A stretch of 64,000 nt of DNA. It comes from Candidatus Bacteroides merdavium. Lineage in GTDB: Bacteria > Bacteroidota > Bacteroidia > Bacteroidales > Bacteroidaceae. The stretch lies in the NCBI GenBank assembly GCA_019116805.1, contig DXAV01000041.1, forward strand, positions 1 through 64,000, in the 5' to 3' direction. This document shows, one piece after another, positions 1-9,409 of this stretch; positions within the stretch are counted from its first letter, which is position 1, and every line of letters starts with the position of its first letter. A model generated the notes under the pieces. That model saw nothing but the letters and a program-made list of their open reading frames with translations, did no database searches and was not told the origin of the DNA. The translations under genes and the position numbers were made by a program.

Positions 1-79
1 GATTATGAATCAATTTATGCTTATTTTTGAAAACAGAATCCAGATATAAGAACAAACTTACAGCTGAATCCCGTTTCTA

Positions 80-105
80 TTTACACAAAATTTTGGACAG
101 TGTCC
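80..105. mobile_element. Possible terminal inverted repeat of an IS256-type element extending left of the window
   Basis: TTTACACAAAATTTTGGACAGTGTCC resembles IS256-family ends (...CAAAATTTTGTGTAAA); no transposase is visible in the window. Confidence 0.25.
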
Positions 106-184
106 TTTTTTGAGAAGAAACCCGCCATTGACGTGAATTTTGTCAATGACGGACAACTGTCTATTTTCTAATTTTATTTCGAAC

Positions 185-208
185 TCACGTTAAATCTACT
201 TAACGTGA
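185..208. repeat. Perfect 9-bp inverted repeat TCACGTTAA-N6-TTAACGTGA
   Basis: Read directly from sequence. Confidence 0.8.
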
Positions 209-490
209 AATCGATATAAATCAAAACAAAGCAAGTTTACAGTTTTTAGCTCTTTCACCGAAGATGAAACATGTTTTCCCGCTGAGGTTTCACAGGAACG
301 TACTGATTATAAGCATATTCTTGTGAAAGTAACCCACAAGGGCAGTACGATCATCCATATAATCTGGGTGAGTGTATCTTTCATATTTTCACCCGATCTT
401 TCATCGGATATCATTTATTGGCAGACAATTAGCCCGCATGTGAAAGGGTGAAGGCAAGAAACGGAACAATTACATTATCTGGCTTTGTCA

Positions 491-553
491 ACTACCATGT
501 TTAGCCGGCTAAACACCCTCTTTGCTTCACTAACTACCCTTTTTAGCGGAGTC
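491..553. repeat. Three degenerate 21-bp tandem units
   Basis: ACTACCATGTTTAGCCGGCTA / AACACCCTCTTTGCTTCACTA / ACTACCCTTTTTAGCGGAGTC; units 1 and 3 match at about 15/21. Confidence 0.5.
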
Positions 554-1014
554 ATATTGGTCGTTTGGGAGGCCGCATATCGGATACACTTCCGGCGCAT
601 AGGGTCTGTCGCGAAGCATTGGCAACGGATAGGAAGCGGCTTCCTATGCCTGTGCTTCCTCAGGTGCTATCGAATCACGTTACTTAAGGATGTTTATATG
701 AGTTGTCCTTCTGCTTATGACTCCATATCACATGTAGGAATGATATGCATAGAATTAGCGGGATATTCGCACTATTCATGGCACCCATGGTGTCCTATGT
801 CGTCGGTTTGAAATAAGTAACATAAACCTTTGCTCCAACGTCTCAGTCTGTTTATAAATCCGATTGCTTTCTTTCATCATAACATTTTTGGAAAACGAAA
901 ATTGCTGTTCTATTCTTTGCTGGTCTTGTTTAAATTATATATTTGCGGGTGAAGGTTCGAGGTAGCTATCTGTAGTAAAATTTTAGGGGATGACAATTCG
1001 TGTTATTATTCTAT

Positions 1015-1091
1015 ATTCAAGCAGAATAAAGAATTCTTGGTCCAATAGTTCTTATTGAATATTCCGTAGAATTCTTTATCTGCCTTGAATA
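1015..1091. repeat. Long interrupted inverted repeat (~23-24 bp arms, 30-bp loop)
   Basis: TATTCAGCAGAATAAAGAATTCT versus the reverse complement of AGAATTCTTTATCTGCCTTGAATA. Confidence 0.7.
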
Positions 1092-1126
1092 ACGAGATAC
1101 ACCAAATTATCTTATATGCTCATTCC

Positions 1127-2107
1127 TTAATTTTTAAGCACAGGTTTGTCATTTGGCCACACTACTTCTTGTTGAGTAATAAGCCAGCTTTTGCCATGAT
1201 CATTATTCCCTTGATAAAAAAGATAAGTTCGTCCGTCGGTATCTGTAAAAATATGTGGATGGCCAGATTCACTGGAATTCCATTCCCCTGGTTTCCCATT
1301 ACGTAAAAATGGCTCTTTTGAAAGACGTTTCCAAGTAATGCCATCTTCACTGACTGCAACTCCAATTTGTTGCGGAGCATTATTGTATGCGCCTGCATAA
1401 AACATAAATAGCTTTTCGCCTTTTTTGGCTATTGAAGCACCCTCAATACATTTTCCTTCCCAAGGATAGAACGGACGAAGAATTGCAGAATCAACGGCCA
1501 AAGTCCAGTCTTCACGACTAAAATCTGTATTACTTGGAGCTACAGCCACGCCTTGCATCTGAATTTCAAAATCCTTATCTCGAGTTGCAAAATACAAGAA
1601 ATAACGTCCTTTAAATTCGCAAACTTCTGCGTCAATTGCTCTCCCACAATTCCAATCTCCTGTAGGATGAAATATCGGGTTTGTTGCATCTCTTTGAAAA
1701 TGAATACCGTCTGACGATATGGCATGACAAATGGCATCTTTGGGGCCATTGCCATAAGTTTGATAGAACAAATGTACTTTACCGTCTTTTACCAAAGCTC
1801 CGGGAGCACAAAGTCCATTCGCTTCGTACTTTGCATTTGGGTCAGGTGAGATCTCGCCTACTTTTTTCCAGTTAACGAGGTCATGACTTTCTGCAATGCC
1901 AATGGTCCAAATGGATTTAGGGGCGTCTAATTTGCCCGGAAGGCTATAATATAATAAATATCGCCCATTAAACTTCACAACATGTGGATCCTTGGAAAAC
2001 GGTACTCCTCTTGTAGATGTATCGCCAAACATCATTCGTTTGTTTTGTGCTTGCCCCAGTATGGGCAAGCACAAAGCGAAAAGCAATAATAAAATGCGTA
2101 TATTCAT
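1127..2107 (-). CDS. Secreted GH43-like five-bladed beta-propeller glycosidase
   Basis: Signal peptide; repeated blade motifs such as SKDPHVVKFNGRYLLYYS and AEVCEFKGRYFLYFA; end of SusCD operon. Confidence 0.75.
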   Translation of the reverse strand: MNIRILLLLFALCLPILGQAQNKRMMFGDTSTRGVPFSKDPHVVKFNGRYLLYYSLPGKLDAPKSIWTIGIAESHDLVNWKKVGEISPDPNAKYEANGLCAPGALVKDGKVHLFYQTYGNGPKDAICHAISSDGIHFQRDATNPIFHPTGDWNCGRAIDAEVCEFKGRYFLYFATRDKDFEIQMQGVAVAPSNTDFSREDWTLAVDSAILRPFYPWEGKCIEGASIAKKGEKLFMFYAGAYNNAPQQIGVAVSEDGITWKRLSKEPFLRNGKPGEWNSSESGHPHIFTDTDGRTYLFYQGNNDHGKSWLITQQEVVWPNDKPVLKN

Positions 2108-2122
2108 ATCTTTAATTAATAG

Positions 2123-3856
2123 TTAGTTACCATATCCTGGGTTTTGAACAAATTCCTCAGGGTTAGAAACGTTGTTCAATTGGTCGCGTGGGATGGGTCT
2201 CAAAACATGAAATTCTTGAAATTTACCAGCTGTATGTTCGCTCATTTCCGGATTATTCATGCGTTCATATAATTTGCCGGTTCGTTTCAGGTCATACCAA
2301 CGATGCATTTCTCCCATCAATTCACGTGCGCGTTCATCCAAGATGAAGTCTATAGAGATATCAGCAGGTGTTATTTCCATCTCTGTTTCATGACCGGGAA
2401 CTGCTGCGCGGCGACGGATCTCATTGATATATTGAGCAGACTTTTCCCCATCACCCAATAAGAATGCTGCCTCTGCCGCTAATAGGTAGGTTTCTCCTAA
2501 ACGGAACACAAAAACATCGCGTGAACCTGCTGTCCAGTTGACCTCCGGGCGTAATGGATCCATGTGTTTAGTCAGATAAGCATACATCTTATAGCTGGTG
2601 AAACGGGTATTAGACGGCCATTCCGCATCCGGATTTGTTTCTGACTGTACATCAGTAGCCGGGTCAATCTCATCACGCATGTATTCGGGTAAGAAGACCA
2701 ATACCGGCCATACTTCTTTTATTTGTTCCGGAGTCCAAGGCTCACGGGGATCAATCATGGCTAATTCACCTTTCTTCCATACCTTTTCTTCCATTTGTTT
2801 GGTGTAAGGACTGAATATCCTTTCTGTTACAGATTCCTCAGTACAATTCCATCTGGAAATAAAACAATCCTCAAAGCGTTGGTCAATATCTCGCTCAAAC
2901 AAGTTGATCAAGAAATTGGTAGGACGTTCACGGCTCCACGGACGGCCATATTCAATGGTACGCAATACAGCCGGATGTTCTTCTGAATAAGCTGAGCAGA
3001 AATACATGTGAGCTGTATTTCCGTTGCCATTAAACTCTGCATTCTGAGTATATAAAACGGGGAAAATAACTTCCGAATTATGTTTGTTGTTAATGTCCCA
3101 AAGTTCGGCATGCGAGTTGACAAGTTTGTATTGGCCGGAATTGATTACTTCCTCTGCATACGTTAAAGCATCTTTTAAATCCTGCTCACTACGTTTTACG
3201 GTCAGCAAGACTCTTGACAGATGATGCATTGCTGCATATCGGGTAACGCGACCATACTCTGTAGAGGAATAAGATTCCGGCAAAACTTCCGTTGCGAATT
3301 TCAAATCAGAAATAATCTGATTCCAAACTTCATCTGATTTGGTCTTATGTACTGCTGTTTCTACTTGCGTCGTTGGTTTTACCGGCATAGGAATATCTCC
3401 AAACTGCTGCACCAAATGATAATAATAATGAGCTCTTATGAATAAAGATTCTCCTAAATATTGGTTTCTCAGGTCATCATCCAAACCTTCTATGGTGGAG
3501 TTTTCCAACTTATCAATAATTGTGTTACATTGATTGATGGCTTTGTAGCAATTGTACCACATGCTTCTTACATCTCCATTAGCGGCATCTATAGTCCAAT
3601 AGTACCAATTGCTGCCTTGATGTCCAATCCATATATCAGAAGGTCCCTCACACATGTAAATCAAGTACTCATTGATATACAAATTGCGCAGAGTGGAATA
3701 TAGACCATTTACACCACTGGTAATTCCGGCTTCTGTGGAATAAAAACTGTCACCTACAACTTTGTTATAGGGAGTTTCTTCCAAAAAATCACATGCGGAC
3801 AAGCCCATTAACATGAATGAGGCTACCATCAATTTTAGTTTATTTCGAATATTCAT
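2123..3856 (-). CDS. RagB/SusD family nutrient-uptake lipoprotein
   Basis: Lipobox LSAC; SusD-like C-terminus (ERARELMGEMHRWYDLKRTG); paired with SusC. Confidence 0.95.
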   Translation of the reverse strand: MNIRNKLKLMVASFMLMGLSACDFLEETPYNKVVGDSFYSTEAGITSGVNGLYSTLRNLYINEYLIYMCEGPSDIWIGHQGSNWYYWTIDAANGDVRSMWYNCYKAINQCNTIIDKLENSTIEGLDDDLRNQYLGESLFIRAHYYYHLVQQFGDIPMPVKPTTQVETAVHKTKSDEVWNQIISDLKFATEVLPESYSSTEYGRVTRYAAMHHLSRVLLTVKRSEQDLKDALTYAEEVINSGQYKLVNSHAELWDINNKHNSEVIFPVLYTQNAEFNGNGNTAHMYFCSAYSEEHPAVLRTIEYGRPWSRERPTNFLINLFERDIDQRFEDCFISRWNCTEESVTERIFSPYTKQMEEKVWKKGELAMIDPREPWTPEQIKEVWPVLVFLPEYMRDEIDPATDVQSETNPDAEWPSNTRFTSYKMYAYLTKHMDPLRPEVNWTAGSRDVFVFRLGETYLLAAEAAFLLGDGEKSAQYINEIRRRAAVPGHETEMEITPADISIDFILDERARELMGEMHRWYDLKRTGKLYERMNNPEMSEHTAGKFQEFHVLRPIPRDQLNNVSNPEEFVQNPGYGN

Positions 3857-3874
3857 AACGTTGCTGTTTAATAA

Positions 3875-6800
3875 TTAGAAACTTGCATTGATACCAAAGA
3901 TAAAGGACGTCAAAGGACGATGGTCTGTATAGGCATTACAATTTTCGGGATCCAGACCTACATAATCTCCCTTTGTCCATGTACATGGATTGTCCACCAT
4001 GAAATATACTCTGAATTTTTCACTATGGAATTTTTGAGATATTTCTTTGGGTAAGGTATATCCTAAATTGATATTTTTCAAGCGTACAAAGGACAAGTCG
4101 CGATAAGCATAATCACTTCCCGTCAATAAACTTTGGGAATTGGTTATTTCCGGTTTCGGACATGCGTTTGTGGGGTTTTCCGGTGTCCAGAAGTCTACAT
4201 TCAAATGGTTATAACGGGTTGAACCGGCTTCGTCGGTCAAAACTCCAAGTACCGCTCCATAATTTTGACGTGTATACAGATAGATATTCAAGTCGAAATT
4301 TTTCCAATAAAGTCCGGTAGACAAACCGGCCGTCCATTTAGGAATCTTGTTAAATGTGTACAAGTCACCATCGTCATAAGTTCCATTCTGGTTTACGTCT
4401 TCCACTTTAGGCTGGCCGGGTACACGTCCATATTTGGCCGCTTCCTCTTCTTCGCCATATTGCCATACTCCCATATATTTATACAGGCGTTCTACATACA
4501 AAGGTTCTCCGATAAACCATTTATTACCCGGGCTGTCTTGCTTGCCATTAAACAGTTCTACAATTTCATTCTTATTATAACCAAAAGTCAAGTCAATCGT
4601 CCATCTGAAATCTTTTGTGACAACAGGGACGGTATTCAATGTGAGTTCAACACCCGTGTTACGGGTTTTTCCCACATTCTGCCAAGTATATTCAAAACCT
4701 GTTGTTACCGGTAAATTGCGTCGCATCAGCAAGTCTCTCGTATTACGGACATATGCATCGATAGAACCGCCAATCCGATTGTCGAGGAAACCAAAATCGA
4801 TACCGACATTGTATTCTTCTGTACGCTCCCAGCCTAATTGGGCATTAGCCAGCTCCGTCGGTAGATACCCGATTGCCGGTTGTTCGGAAGTTCCAAAGTA
4901 ATAGGAATATTTTCCTAATGCACCTAATGTGGCATATTCATCGATAGCCGTATTACCTGAGTTACCCCAGCTTAAGCGTAACTTCAAATTGCTTAACCAG
5001 TCTACATCTTTCAGGAAACTCTCCTCATTCATTCGCCATGCCAAAGCTACAGAGGGGAAGAAATCCCATTTATTTCCTTTAGCCAAACGAGAGGAACCGT
5101 CATAACGTCCGGTTAATGTCAACAGATATCTATCTTTGAATGTGTAATTAATTCTGCCCATGAAAGATAGCAGTGACCACTTTTTATAAGAGGACAATCT
5201 CGAAAATACATCCGGAGCCTCGTTGACGTTATACCAAGAACCAAAATACTGCATATCTTGTCCGGTCAGGCCGACCAAATCGTTTTGCAGAGTTTGCATA
5301 TCGTGTACCAACGAAACATCCAACGCATGATCCTTAAAGGTCTTTTTATAGTTTAGGATGTTCGTAAATGTGATTTGTTGCTCACTCGTCTTCTGGAATT
5401 TTGCATCCGGAGAGGCCAACTGGCGTGGCTGGCTCGTCGCACTACGGTAATAGCTGTCTTGTATGTTAGACAAACCATAAGTCAAACTTGTGCGGAATTT
5501 AAGTCCTTTTATAATCTCCCAATCTGCAAATAAGTTCAGTAAGACACGTGTTCTTTTTACTCTGTTGTCAATGTTGTCCTCATCTACGTCGAACATCGGG
5601 TTTGAATGTAATACCGTCTGATACCAACCGCTATTGTAGAACAGAGGGCTTCCGTCTTCATCGTAAACTTGTGTCAATGGATCCAATACTGTACCGTATT
5701 TCCAAACGGTCTCTTCTCCTTTTCGGCGGGTTGTCAGAGCCAAAAGTGAAGAATAACCCACCTTAAGGTTCTTAGTCAATTCCATATCTCCGTTAATACG
5801 GGCAGAGAAGCGTTCATAACCCATGTTGTCGATGATACTTTGATCCTTATTGTATCCCAATACCACCATGTTGCGGTTGCGACCATTCGATTGATTGATG
5901 GTTACATTGTGATCCGTTTTGTATCCTGTTCCGCTGAACATCAAGTCCTGCCAGTCTACAAATTTACCGGATTCCAATACTCCCATCTGTATGTCATCGA
6001 ATATCTCTCCGTCAGTTTTACCATAATTGGCCATTCGTTTCCAATCGGCGTATTTTTCTCCACTCATCATATCATAATTCTTGAATGATTTGGAGATGCC
6101 GAAATACCCGTCATAATTCACAGACAAGTGGCTGTCTTTACGGGCGCGTTTGGTTGTGATAATGATAACACCGTTAGCTCCTCTTGAACCATAAATTGCC
6201 GTAGAAGAAGCGTCTTTTAATACGTCTATTGTTTCAATTTCAGCCGGATTTATCTCATCGATGTTTCCTCCAAACGGAGCATCGTCCACAACTATCAGTG
6301 GCTCATTTCCTGCATTGAGTGAATTATAACCACGAATAACAATCGTGGATGAAGAACCGGGAGCATTTCCCATCGTAATATCAGCGCCTGCTATTTTTCC
6401 TTGTAATGCTTGAATTGGATCTTTCATTACGGCTTGATTCTGAATCGAGGAAGAGTTTACTTGCGATACGGATCCTGTTAAATCTCTTTTCTTTACTGAA
6501 CCGTATCCCACTACTACTACTTCATCCAACACCTCCATATCTTCTGTCAACGTAATGGCTAAGTTTCTTCCGGTAACAGCCTTTAATGTTTGTGATTGAT
6601 ATCCGATAAAAGAAACTTCCAAAGTCGCATTAGCCTGAGTGTTGATGGTAAAATTGCCGTCTACATCAGTAACGGTACCGTTGTCAGTGCCAACCTCCTT
6701 GATGGTGGCTCCGATAACTGGCTCTCCACGTGCATCCACCACTTTTCCTTTTACTACATTACCTTGCTGTTGTACACTTTGGGTAGAAGTTTCCAGTTCG

Positions 6801-7174
6801 GTGGATAAAATAATTTTTTTGTCCAGTACGGTGTAATGTACTCCTGTACCTTCGAATACTTCATCAAGAATAGTAAAGATGTCGCTGTTTTGTGCAGAGA
6901 CGGATACGCGACGATTTAAATCGACATGTGTGTTGTTGTAGAAGAAGTCAAAGTCCGAAGCGTCTTCAATTTGGCGGAGGACATTGGCTACGGTCTCTTC
7001 TTCCACATTCAGGGACAGGCGGGCATTTTGCGCATAACTTTCAGCGGCTTGCAATATGCCGATGGAACAGAAGAGGTAAAAGATAAATAGTTTCATAACT
7101 AAAGGAATTTTTTTTGTGAAGGTAAATAACGACCTTCCGATTTCCACGTTTTGGAAATTTCGCTTGTTTTTCAT
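3875..7174 (-). CDS. SusC/RagA TonB-linked outer-membrane protein with N-terminal STN signalling domain
   Basis: STN domain, carboxypeptidase-regulatory-like domain, plug motif and DVLKDASSTAIYGSRGANGVIIITTK. Confidence 0.95.
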   Translation of the reverse strand: MKNKRNFQNVEIGRSLFTFTKKIPLVMKLFIFYLFCSIGILQAAESYAQNARLSLNVEEETVANVLRQIEDASDFDFFYNNTHVDLNRRVSVSAQNSDIFTILDEVFEGTGVHYTVLDKKIILSTELETSTQSVQQQGNVVKGKVVDARGEPVIGATIKEVGTDNGTVTDVDGNFTINTQANATLEVSFIGYQSQTLKAVTGRNLAITLTEDMEVLDEVVVVGYGSVKKRDLTGSVSQVNSSSIQNQAVMKDPIQALQGKIAGADITMGNAPGSSSTIVIRGYNSLNAGNEPLIVVDDAPFGGNIDEINPAEIETIDVLKDASSTAIYGSRGANGVIIITTKRARKDSHLSVNYDGYFGISKSFKNYDMMSGEKYADWKRMANYGKTDGEIFDDIQMGVLESGKFVDWQDLMFSGTGYKTDHNVTINQSNGRNRNMVVLGYNKDQSIIDNMGYERFSARINGDMELTKNLKVGYSSLLALTTRRKGEETVWKYGTVLDPLTQVYDEDGSPLFYNSGWYQTVLHSNPMFDVDEDNIDNRVKRTRVLLNLFADWEIIKGLKFRTSLTYGLSNIQDSYYRSATSQPRQLASPDAKFQKTSEQQITFTNILNYKKTFKDHALDVSLVHDMQTLQNDLVGLTGQDMQYFGSWYNVNEAPDVFSRLSSYKKWSLLSFMGRINYTFKDRYLLTLTGRYDGSSRLAKGNKWDFFPSVALAWRMNEESFLKDVDWLSNLKLRLSWGNSGNTAIDEYATLGALGKYSYYFGTSEQPAIGYLPTELANAQLGWERTEEYNVGIDFGFLDNRIGGSIDAYVRNTRDLLMRRNLPVTTGFEYTWQNVGKTRNTGVELTLNTVPVVTKDFRWTIDLTFGYNKNEIVELFNGKQDSPGNKWFIGEPLYVERLYKYMGVWQYGEEEEAAKYGRVPGQPKVEDVNQNGTYDDGDLYTFNKIPKWTAGLSTGLYWKNFDLNIYLYTRQNYGAVLGVLTDEAGSTRYNHLNVDFWTPENPTNACPKPEITNSQSLLTGSDYAYRDLSFVRLKNINLGYTLPKEISQKFHSEKFRVYFMVDNPCTWTKGDYVGLDPENCNAYTDHRPLTSFIFGINASF

Positions 7175-7181
7175 AACTTTG
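7150..7181 (+). promoter_or_regulatory. Consensus Bacteroides promoter TTTG-N20-TAACTTTG, antisense to the susC 5' end
   Basis: TTTG 7150-7153, 20-nt spacer, TAACTTTG 7174-7181. Confidence 0.7.
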
Positions 7182-7187
7182 TAGGCA

Positions 7188-7266
7188 TTTTAGTGAAAAA
7201 TAAAGTTCGTGTCTCATGGACTTGTTCATACGGAAAGATGTTGGCGCATTTTTCCGTATGTTTTTT
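7188..7266 (+). ncRNA. Candidate DonS-like cis-antisense sRNA (~78 nt) over the susC 5' leader
   Basis: Consensus promoter upstream; terminator CATACGGAAA-loop-TTTCCGTATG-TTTTTT at 7227-7266. Confidence 0.6.
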
Positions 7267-7349
7267 ACGGTTACTACGGAGATCTGTCTTTCATGGGCTT
7301 TGAGGTTAATTGTGTTAGTATTAGTTTTTTTGAAGTCACAAGTGCTATG

Positions 7350-8369
7350 TCAATAGATTTCTATTCGTATTTTTTCCTGATGAATATCGGGGTCGTTCAG
7401 GTATCGCCAACGAATTCGAGAGGAGAGCTCGAAGTATTTTAGGATTTTTTCAAGCCTTTGAGTGGTGAAAGTGCCGGTGAAACAATTTTTGTTCAAGCGT
7501 GCGTCTTTTACTATGAAGTCTACATTGAAACGTTTGCCCAACATTCGCAGTGCTTCGGGAAGCGGGGTGTTCTCGAAAATAATCTTTCCTTCGGTCCAAG
7601 AAAGCTCGGAGATGCCGGAAGTTCGATGTCGTGATAAGCTTTGGTCGGAAGCGTTGTAGATCAGTTTTTGCCCAGGGTTCAATAACGCTCGTTTGGTGGT
7701 GGCACCTTCTTTATAAAGGAAGCCGACTTTACCTTCGGTCAGGGTAGTCGTGATGTTCGGATTGTCCGGATAGGCTTCGATATTAAAATGAGTACCATAT
7801 ACCTCGACGGCTGATTGGTCGGGGGTATGAACGATGAAGCGGTGTTCCGTGTCTTTGGATACCTCGAAGTATGCTTCGCCAGAGAGGCTGACGGAACGGG
7901 TGCCTCCTATAAAGCGGGAGGGATAACTCAGCGTGGAGCCGGAGTTGAGGTAGACGGTGGTGCCGTCGGGCAGGCTCAATCGGGTGGTCATGCCGGGATT
8001 GGTACGTACCTCCAGCATTTCTGCTATAGGTTCGGCCTGTTGTAGCCGGCTTTGCTGCCAGAGCAAAAGTCCAATCAGCGGGAGGAAAAGGATGGCTGCG
8101 GCACGCTGCCCCCATTCCCACCAGCTGATGGCTCTCTTTTGCGCAATCTTTTTACCCTTAACCTTTTTCAATGCTTTTTCGGTATCAATCTCTTTGCGGA
8201 CCTGGTGTACGTCCACGGCCAGCAGGAGAGAATAGATGCGACGAGCCGTCCGGCGGTTGTCTTCGGAAGAAGCAATCCACGCCTTCACTTCATCGTAGGC
8301 CTCTCCCTCGAGTTTGCCTTCGTAATACTCGATCAATCGTTGCTCAATGTTCGTCTGTTGTTCGTTCAT
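7350..8369 (-). CDS. FecR family anti-sigma factor
   Basis: Cytoplasmic N-domain, single TM, FecR domain (TRLSLPDGTTVYLNSGSTLSYPSRF) and DUF4974-like C-terminus. Confidence 0.93.
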   Translation of the reverse strand: MNEQQTNIEQRLIEYYEGKLEGEAYDEVKAWIASSEDNRRTARRIYSLLLAVDVHQVRKEIDTEKALKKVKGKKIAQKRAISWWEWGQRAAAILFLPLIGLLLWQQSRLQQAEPIAEMLEVRTNPGMTTRLSLPDGTTVYLNSGSTLSYPSRFIGGTRSVSLSGEAYFEVSKDTEHRFIVHTPDQSAVEVYGTHFNIEAYPDNPNITTTLTEGKVGFLYKEGATTKRALLNPGQKLIYNASDQSLSRHRTSGISELSWTEGKIIFENTPLPEALRMLGKRFNVDFIVKDARLNKNCFTGTFTTQRLEKILKYFELSSRIRWRYLNDPDIHQEKIRIEIY

Positions 8370-8477
8370 AAATGGCTCGTTTGATAAAGAGACAGGCGGG
8401 AAAAGGGAGTTCCTAAACGTTTCTTGTGGAATTATGATACGTTAACATCTATCCGGGCGACGGAATTCTGAAAAATG

Positions 8478-8499
8478 AATATCCGCAAGAAGCCAATGC
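8478..8499. repeat. Dispersed intergenic repeat copy 1
   Basis: AATATCCGCAAGAAGCCAATGC; 21/22 identical to 24973-24994. Confidence 0.7.
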
Positions 8500-8755
8500 G
8501 TTTCAGTGGAAAGAAAATGACTAAGTTCTGACAACACTTAGAATCAGTGCCACCTTTTCCTATAGTCTTTCGTACCTTGGCAGGGCAGAGTCACAGGACA
8601 GATGATGTGAAGTCGAAAAAAAGACTTGGCTTCATGCGGACATTCTTAATGGAAAAGCCGTGAGGCAATGGGAAAAATAAAGAAACGGCGATAACAGGTT
8701 TTCTCATAAAACAACTATTTTTGCAGATAGAATGAACGAACGCTAAGTTTATGAC

Positions 8756-9334
8756 ATGGAAACAGTGCATACAGATATTCTTTTGTTGAACAAGCTACAG
8801 AAAGGGGATGCGAAGGCCTTTGATGCGCTTTTTCGGAAATATTATCCGTTGCTGTGTGCGTACGGGCGTCGTTTTGTCTGTGTGGAGAGTGCGGAAGAAA
8901 TCGCACAGGATGCCATGCTCTGGCTTTGGGAGCACCGTGAGGAGGAGATTATCCGGACGTCTTTGGTCAAGTATCTCCTGAAAGTGGTTTACCGCAAGGC
9001 TTTGAACCGGCTTGAGCAGGAGCAGGTAAAGCTGAATGCGGATACCCGTTTTTATCAGGATGTCGTTGAGAATGTGTTGGAGGAGACGGATTTGTGCGAG
9101 GTCAATAACCTGAGCCGGAAGCTGAATGAAGCCATTGCCTGTCTGCCGGATACCTATCGGGAGGCGTTTGTCATGCACCGTTTCAAGGATATGACTTATA
9201 AGGAAATCGCTGCACGCTTGGATGTTTCGGTCAAAACGGTGGATTACCGGATACAACAGGCTTTGAAGCTGCTTGCCTTGGAGCTGAAAGATTATCTTCC
9301 TTTATTGCTCTTTCTGTTTGCCAACAAGGCATAG
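8756..9334 (+). CDS. ECF RNA polymerase sigma-70 factor
   Basis: Sigma region 2 (FDALFRKYYPLLCAYGRRFV) and region 4 (FKDMTYKEIAARLDVSVKTVDYRIQQALK). Confidence 0.93.
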   Translation: METVHTDILLLNKLQKGDAKAFDALFRKYYPLLCAYGRRFVCVESAEEIAQDAMLWLWEHREEEIIRTSLVKYLLKVVYRKALNRLEQEQVKLNADTRFYQDVVENVLEETDLCEVNNLSRKLNEAIACLPDTYREAFVMHRFKDMTYKEIAARLDVSVKTVDYRIQQALKLLALELKDYLPLLLFLFANKA

Positions 9335-9409
9335 ATTATAGATGCGCGTTTGGGTAAAAAATGCTATCTTTGGGGCATAAATGAACTTTTTACTCGATTG
9401 TGCGGCACT

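Noticed and set aside
485-811. 108-aa plus-strand ORF
   Set aside because: Overlaps the 21-bp repeat island; no signal peptide, domain or plausible start context
8440-8515. Gene remnant (frame YVNIYPGDGILKNEYPQEANAFQWKEND*)
   Set aside because: Reads like protein, but the shared 22-mer at 24973 has no matching extended frame, so a DNA repeat is the simpler explanation
9350-9409. Upstream ATG as HTCS start
   Set aside because: A -7 box (TATCTTTG) lies inside this stretch and the signal peptide begins at 9410
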